From the NCBI RefSeq assembly GCF_002575655.3, contig NC_053040.3, positions 460,708,780-460,772,779 of the forward strand: a DNA stretch of 64,000 nucleotides. Direction: 5' to 3'. The translations under genes and the position numbers were made by a program. Below are positions 57,515-64,000 of the stretch, piece by piece; the first letter of the stretch is position 1, and each line of letters opens with the position of its first letter. Source of the stretch: Aegilops tauschii subsp. strangulata. Taxonomy: Eukaryota > Streptophyta > Magnoliopsida > Poales > Poaceae. The notes beneath the pieces were generated by a model. It made no database searches and was not told the origin of the DNA. It saw only the letters and a list, made by a program, of their open reading frames with translations.

Positions 57515-60500
57515 GCATCCCCAAGCTTAATTCCCGCTCGTCCTCGAGTAGGTAAATGATAAAAACAGAATTTTTGGTGTGGAATGCTACTTGGCAAAAT
57601 TTCAATGTAATTCTTCTTAATTGTGGTATGAATATTCGGATCCGAAAGATTCAAGATAAAAGTTCATATTGACATAAAAATAATAATACTTCAAGCATAC
57701 TAACTAAGCAATTATGTCCTCTCAAAATAACATGGCCAAAGAAAGTTCATCCCTACAAAATCATATAGTTTGGTCATGCTCCATTTTCATCACACAACAA
57801 TGCTCTCATCATGCACAACCCCGATGACAAGCCAAGCAATTGTTTCATACTTTAGTAATCTCAAACTTTTTCAACCTTCACGCAATACATGAGCATGAGC
57901 CATGGATATAGCACTATGGGTGGAATAGAATATGATGATGGGGGTTATGTGGAGAAGACAAAAAGGAGAAGGTCTCACATCAACGAGGCTAATCAATGGG
58001 CTATGGAGATGCCCATCAATTGATGTTAATGCGAGGAGTAGGGATTGCCATGCAACGGATGTACTAGAGCTATAAATATATGAAAGCTCAACAAAAGAAA
58101 CTAAGTGGGTGTGCATCCAACTTGCTTGCTCACGAAGACCTAGGGCACTTGAGGAGGCCCATTGTTGGAATATACAAGCCAAGTTCTATAATGAAAAATT
58201 CCCACTAGTATATGAAAGTGACAAAACAAGAGACTCTCTATCATGAAGATTATGGTGCTACTTTGAAGCACAAGTGTGGTAAAGGATAGTAACATTGGCC
58301 TTTCTCTTTTTTTATTCCTCACTTGGGACAATGCTCTAGAAAATGATGATCATCACCCTTCTATTTATTTACAACTCAATAATTACAACTCGATACTAGA
58401 ACAAAGTATGACTCTATATGAATGCCTCCGGCAGTGTACCGGGATATGCAATGAACCAAGAGTGACATGTATGAAAGAATTATGAATGGTGGCTTTGCCA
58501 CAAATACTATATCAACTACATGATCATGCAAAGCAATATGACAATGATGTACGTGTCATGATAAACGGAATGGTGGAAAGTTGCATGGCAATATATCTCG
58601 GAATGGCTATGGAAATGCCATAATAGGTAGGTATGGTGGCTGTTTTGAGGAAGATATAAGGAGGTTTATGTGTGAAAGAGCGTATCATATCACGGGGTTT
58701 GGATGCACCGGCGAAGTTTGCACCAACTCTCAATGTGAGAAAGGGCAATGCACCGTACCGAAGAGGCTAGCAATGGTGGAAAGGTGAGAGTGCGTATAAT
58801 CCATGGACTCAACATTAGTCATAAAGAACTCACATACTTATTGCAAAAATCTACAAGTCATCAAAAACCAAGCACTATGCGCATGCTCCTAGGGGGATAG
58901 ATTGGTAGGAAAAGACCATCGCTCGTCCCCGACCACCACTCATAAGGAGGACAATCAAAGAACACCTCATGTTTCAAATTTGTTACATAACGTTTACCAT
59001 ACGTGCATGCTATGGGACTTGCAAACTTCAACACAAGTATTTCTCAAATTCACAACTACTCAACTAGCACAACTTTAATATCACTACCTCCATGTCCCAA
59101 AACAATCATCAAGCATCAATCTTCTCTTAGTATTCAACACACTCATAAGAAAGTTTTTACTATTCTTGAATACCTAGCATATTAGGATTATTTAAGAAAA
59201 TTACCTTGCTATTTAAGACTCTCAAAATAATCTAAGTGAAGTATGAGAGATCAATAGTTTCTATAAAACAAATCCACCACCGTGCTCTAAAAGATATAAG
59301 TGAAGTACTAGAGCAAAAACTATATAACTCAAAAGATATAAGTGAAGCACATAGAGTATTCTAATAATTTCTGAATCATGTGTGTCTCTCTCAAAAGGTG
59401 TGTACAGCAAGGATGATTGTGGTAAACTAAAAAACAAAGACTCAAATCATACAAGACGCTCCAAGCAAAACACATATCATGTGGTGAATAAAAATATAGC
59501 TCCAAGTAAAGTTACCGATGGAAGTAGACGAAAGAGGGGATGCCTTCCGGGGCATCCCCAAGCTTTGCCTTTTTGGTGTCCTTAGATTATCTTGGGGGTG
59601 CCACGGGCATCCCCAAGCTTAGGCTCTTGCCACTCCTTGTTCCATAATCCATCAAATCTTTCACCCAAAACATGAAAACTTCACAACACAAAACTCAGCA
59701 GAAAAACTCGTGAGCTCCGTTAGCGAAAGAAAACAAAAGACCACTTCAAGGTACTGTAATGAAATCATTCTTTATTTATATGGGTGTTAAACCTACTGTA
59801 TTCCAACTTCTCTATGGTTTATAAACTCTTTTACTAGCCATAGATTCTTCAAAATAAGCAAACAACACACGAAAAACAGATTCTGTCAAAAATAGAACAG
59901 TCTGTAGTAATCTGTAACTAAAGCAAACTTCTGGAACTCAGAAAAATCTACCAAAATAGGACGACCTAGATCATTTTTTATTGATCTACTGCAATTGGAA
60001 TCAGTATTTTATCATGTTCTGGTGATTTTTAACAATTGTTTTTGCGAACAGAAAGTTTCTGGAATTTTCAGCAAGATCAAATAACTATCATCCAAGAAGA
60101 TCCTATAGGTCTTACTTGGCACAAACACTAATTAAAACATGAAAACACATCTAACCAGAAACTAGATGGATTATTTATTACTAAACAGAACCAAAAAGCA
60201 AAGAACTAAAATAAAAACTGGGTTGCCTCCCAACAAGCGCCAACGTTTAACGCCCCTAGCTAGGCATGATGATTTCAATGATGCTCACATAAAAGATAAG
60301 AATTGAAACATAAAGAGAGCATCATGAAGAATATGACTAGCACATTTAAGTCTAACCCACTTCCTATGCATAGGGATTTTGTGAGCAAACAACTTATGGG
60401 AACAACAATCAACTAGCATAGGAAGGCAAAACAAGCATAACTTCAAAACTTTAAGCACATAGAGAGGAAACTTGATATTATTGCAATTCCTACATGCATA

Positions 60501-61174
60501 TATTCCTCCCTCATAATAATGTTCAGCAGCATCATGAATGAATTCAACAATATAACCAGCACCTAAAACATTCTTTTCATGATCTACAAGCATAGAAAAT
60601 TTATTACTCTCCACATAAGCAAATTTCTTCTCATGAATAGTAGTGGGAGCAAACTCAACAAAATAACTATCATGTGATTGAAAATTAAGATCAAAATGAC
60701 AAGTTTCATGGTTATCATTATTCTTTAAAGCATACGTGTCATCACAATAATAATCATAGATATGAGGCATGCTTTCATCATAATAAATTTGCTCATCAAA
60801 ACTTGGGGGACTAAACATATCATCTTCATCAAACATAGCATCCCCAAGCTTGTGGCTTTGCATATCATTAGCATCATGGGTATTCAAAGAATTCATACTA
60901 ACAACATTGCAATCATGCTCATCATTCACATATTTTATGCCAAGCATTCTATGTAATTCTTCTTCTAGTACTTTGGCACAATTTTCTTTTCCATCATACT
61001 CACGAAAGATATTAAAAAGATGAAGCGTATGAGGCAAACTCAATTCCATTTTTTTGTAGTTTTCTTTTATAAACTAAACTAGTGATAAAACAAGAAACTA
61101 AAAGATTCGATTGCAAGATCTAAAGATATACCTTCAAGCACTCACCTCCTTGGCAACGACACCAGAAAAGAGCT
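57515..61174 (-). other. Gypsy-D unit 3 internal region
   Basis: 3,660 bp, matching unit 2 over its length. The 43-bp length difference is essentially the shorter CTTTTTCTCTTT block at about 58299-58315. The four AAGCTTGGGGATGC copies are kept. Confidence 0.8.
60285..61049 (-). CDS. Gypsy-D unit 3 ORF: acidic protein, unassigned
   Basis: 254 codons, the same as the unit 2 ORF apart from one residue that I can see (LKVLKL here, LNVLKL there). The same unknown function applies. Confidence 0.5.
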   Translation of the reverse strand: MELSLPHTLHLFNIFREYDGKENCAKVLEEELHRMLGIKYVNDEHDCNVVSMNSLNTHDANDMQSHKLGDAMFDEDDMFSPPSFDEQIYYDESMPHIYDYYCDDTYALKNNDNHETCHFDLNFQSHDSYFVEFAPTTIHEKKFAYVESNKFSMLVDHEKNVLGAGYIVEFIHDAAEHYYEGGIYACRNCNNIKFPLYVLKVLKLCLFCLPMLVDCCSHKLFAHKIPMHRKWVRLKCASHILHDALFMFQFLSFM

Positions 61175-62196
61175 TGACGTCTACTACGCAACCTTCTCCT
61201 TGAAGACGTTGTTGGGCCTCCAAGTGCAGAGTTTTGTAGGACAGTAGCAAATTTCCCTCAAGTGGATGACCTAAGGTTTATCAATCCGTGGGAGGCGTAG
61301 GTTGAAGATGGTCTCTCTCAAGCAACCCTGCAACCAAATAACAAAGAGTCTCTTGTGTCCCCAACACACCCAATACAATGGTAAATTGTATAGGTGCACT
61401 AGTTCGGCGAAGAGATGGTGATACAAGTGCAATATGGATGGTAGATATAGGTTTTTGTAATCTGAAAATATAAAAACAGCAAGGTAACAAGTGGTAAAAG
61501 TGAGCGTAAACGGTATTGCAATGCTAGGAAACAAGGCCTAGGGTTCATACTTTCACTAGTGCAAGTTCTCTCAACAATAATAACATAATTGGATCATATA
61601 ACTATCCCTCAACATGCAACAAAGAGTCACTCCAAAGTCACTAATAGCGGAGAACAAACGAAGAGATTATGGTAGGGTACGAAACCACCTCAAAGTTATT
61701 CATTCGGATCGATCTATTCAAGAGTTCGTACTAGAATAACACCTTAAGACACATATCAACCAAAACCCTAATGTCACCTAGATACTCCAATGTCACCTCA
61801 AGTATCCGTGGGTATGATTATACGATATGCATCACACAATCTCAGATTCATCTATTCAACCAACACATAGAACCTCAAAGAGTGCCCCAAAGTTTCTACC
61901 GGAGAATCAAGACGAAAACGTGTGCCAACCCCTATGCATAGGTTCATGGGCGGAACCCGCAAGTTGATCACCAAAACATACATCAAGTGAATCACGTGAT
62001 ATCCCATTGTGACCACAGATACGCACGGCAAGACATACATCAAGTGTTCTCAAATCATTAAAGACTCAATCCGATAAGCTAACTTCAAAGGGAAAACTCA
62101 ATCCATTACAACTGTGTAGAGGGGGAGAAGAGACATCATAAGCTCCAACTATAATAGCAAAGCTCGCGATACATCAAGATCATGCCAAATCAAGAA

Positions 62197-62233
<37 letters not shown>

Positions 62234-62828
62234 AAACACAAAGCTACTGGTACATACCCTCAGCCCCGAGGGTGAACTACTCCCTCCTCGTCATGGAGAG
62301 CGCCGGGATGATGAAGATGGCCACCGGTGAGGGTTCCCCCCTCCGACATGGTGCCGTAACAGGGTCCCGATTGGTTTTCGGTGGCTACAGAGGCTTGCGG
62401 TGGCGTAACTCCCGATCTATTATGTTCCCCGATCGTTTTAGGGTATATGGATATATATAGGGGGAAGAAATACGTCAGGGGAGCCACGAGGGTCCCACGA
62501 GGGTGGAGGGCGCGCCCAGGGGGGTGGGCGCGCCCCCTGCCTCGTGCCTCCCACCTTGCTTCCCTGGCGTGCACTCCAAGTCTCCCGGGTTGCTTTCCTT
62601 CCAAAAATAACTTCTCCAGAAGGTTTCATTCCGTTTCGACTCCGTTTGATATTCCTTTTCTTCAAAACACTGAAAAAGGGAAAAATAGGAACTGGCACTG
62701 GGCTTTGGGTCAATAGGTTAGTCCCAAAAATAATATAGAAGTGCATAGTAAAGCCCATAAAACATCCAAGATGGATAATATAATAGCATGGAACAATCAA
62801 AAATTATAGATACGTTGGAGACATATCA
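61175..62828 (-). repeat. Gypsy-D fourth LTR, complete
   Basis: 1,654 bp, with the longest GA tract of the four. It shares some variants with LTR 2 (GATACTCC, CTCAAGTATCC) and others with LTR 3 (CATAGGTTCATGGGCGG). Confidence 0.92.
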
Positions 62829-64000
62829 GCATCCCCAAGCTTAATTCCTGCTCGTCCTCGAGTAGGTAAATGATAAAAACAGAATTTTTGATGTGGAATG
62901 CTACTTGGCAAAATTTCAATGTAATTCTTCTTAATTGTGGTATGAATATTCGGATCCGAAAGATTCAAGATAAAAGTTCATATTGACATAAAAATAATAA
63001 TACTTCAAGCATACTAACTAAGCAATTATGTCCTCTCAAAATAACATGGCCAAAGAAAGTTCATCCCTACAAAATCATATAGTTTGGTCATGCTCCATTT
63101 TCGTCACACAACAATGCTCTCATCATGCACAACCCCGATGACAAGCCAAGCAATTGTTTCATACTTTAGTAATCTCAAACTTTTTCAACCTTCACGCAAT
63201 ACATGAGCATGAGCCATGGATATAGCACTATGGGTGGAATAGAATATGATGATGGGGGTTATGTGGAGAAGACAAAAAGGAGAAGGTCTCACATCAACGA
63301 GGCTAATCAATGGGCTATGGAGATGCCCATCAATTGATGTTAATGCGAGGAGTAGGGATTGCCATGCAACGGATGTACTAGAGCTATAAATATATGAAAG
63401 CTCAACAAAAGAAACTAAGTGGGTGTGCATCCAACTTGCTTGCTCACGAAGACCTAGGGCACTTGAGGAGGCCCATTGTTGGAATATACAAGCCAAGTTC
63501 TATAATGAAAAATTCCCACTAGTATATGAAAGTGACAAAACAAGAGACTCTCTATCATGAAGATTATGGTGCTACTTTGAAGCACAAGTGTGGTAAAGGA
63601 TAGTAACATTGGCCCTTCTCTCTTTTTCTCTTTTTTTGGCTTTCTCTTTTTTATGGCCTTTCTCTTTTTTTATTCCTCACTTGGGACAATGCTCTAGAAA
63701 ATGATGATCATCACCCTTCTATTTATTTACAACTCAATAATTACAACTCGATACTCGAACAAAGTATGACTCTATATGAATGCCTCCGGCAGTGTACCGG
63801 GATATGCAATGAACCAAGAGTGACATGTATGAAAGAATTATGAATGGTGGCTTTGCCACAAATACTATATCAACTACATGATCATGCAAAGCAATATGAC
63901 AATGATGTACGTGTCATGATAAACGGAATGGTGGAAAGTTGCATGGCAGTATATCTCGGAATGGCTATGGAAATGCCATAATAGGTAGGTATGGTGGCTG
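62829..64000 (-). other. Gypsy-D unit 4 internal region, cut by the window end
   Basis: 1,172 bp from the polypurine tract (62829-62842) onward, matching units 2 and 3, with the long form of the CTTTTTCTCTTT block (63613-63668). No supported ORF in this part. Confidence 0.8.

Larger units (their letters stand above)
49618..64000 (-). mobile_element. Gypsy-D: head-to-tail LTR-internal array, right end outside the window
   Basis: Minus-strand LTRs at 49618-49732 (truncated), 50525-52174, 55878-57514 and 61175-62828, separated by copies of one internal region. Unit lengths are 5,353 and 5,297 bp. Each LTR has a primer site on its left and a polypurine tract on its right where the internal region is complete. 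Copies differ by scattered substitutions and small indels. The internal region codes for only one ORF of about 254 residues, so this is a non-autonomous element. Gypsy rather than Copia is inferred from the primer-site type (TGGCG-C/T-CGTTGCCA). Confidence 0.88.

Noticed and set aside
1..64000. Integrated pararetrovirus or other viral sequence, tRNA and rRNA genes
   Set aside because: I looked for coat, movement-protein and caulimovirus RT patterns and for tRNA-like folds and saw none. All RT traces fit LTR retrotransposons by domain order.

Overview
The window looks like intergenic DNA from a large-genome grass of the tribe Triticeae (wheat, Aegilops, barley or rye). Nearly all of it is nested transposable elements. 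The grass call rests on an Angela/BARE-1/WIS-type Copia element, CACTA elements with grass-type subterminal repeats, and large Gypsy elements with antisense extra ORFs. I see no intact host gene, no tRNA or rRNA, and no CRISPR array. Nine structural units can be separated, most by exact target-site duplications (TSDs).

Layout. (1) 1-6080: two exons of a minus-strand gene for an unrecognised membrane protein, broken by a complete 5.05 kb Copia element (Copia-1, 449-5495, TSD ATTAG) and by the end of a Gypsy LTR at about 6081. (2) 6081-49617: Gypsy-A, minus strand. Only its 3' LTR and an antisense (plus-strand) multi-exon ORF with a gypsy-type 'Transposase_28' domain are visible. (3) 9842-49045: Copia-2 (TSD GTCAG) sits inside the last exon of that ORF. 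It is a pol-less, non-autonomous Copia element of about 9.9 kb of its own sequence, swollen to 39.2 kb by four insertions: Angela (10810-18840, TSD CCAAC) in its 5' LTR, a non-autonomous CACTA (20713-24412, TSD CAA) in gag, Gypsy-B (27294-36185, TSD CACAT) and chromovirus-like Gypsy-C (37403-46090, TSD CAATC) in a second gene, ORF2. (4) 49618-64000: Gypsy-D, minus strand, a head-to-tail LTR-internal-LTR-internal-LTR array that runs off the window and carries only one short unassigned ORF per unit.

Nothing here is a working gene system. Copia-1 is nearly intact but has a stop codon in integrase and a Lys where the third catalytic acidic residue should be. Gypsy-C has stops and frameshifts throughout. 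Gypsy-B and Copia-2 never had, or have lost, polymerase genes.

The most interesting signals are regulatory and structural. Copia-2 has TCGGTNNNACCGA palindrome clusters in front of two separate TATA boxes, one in the LTR and one internal to ORF2. Gypsy-C has an unrelated CCGGATGTCCGG palindrome cluster upstream of its TATA box and again in its leader. Gypsy-A and Gypsy-B both carry a spliced antisense gene. Gypsy-D repeats its polypurine-tract sequence four times per unit. The CACTA ends are built from about a dozen short hairpins surrounding a gene-like cargo.
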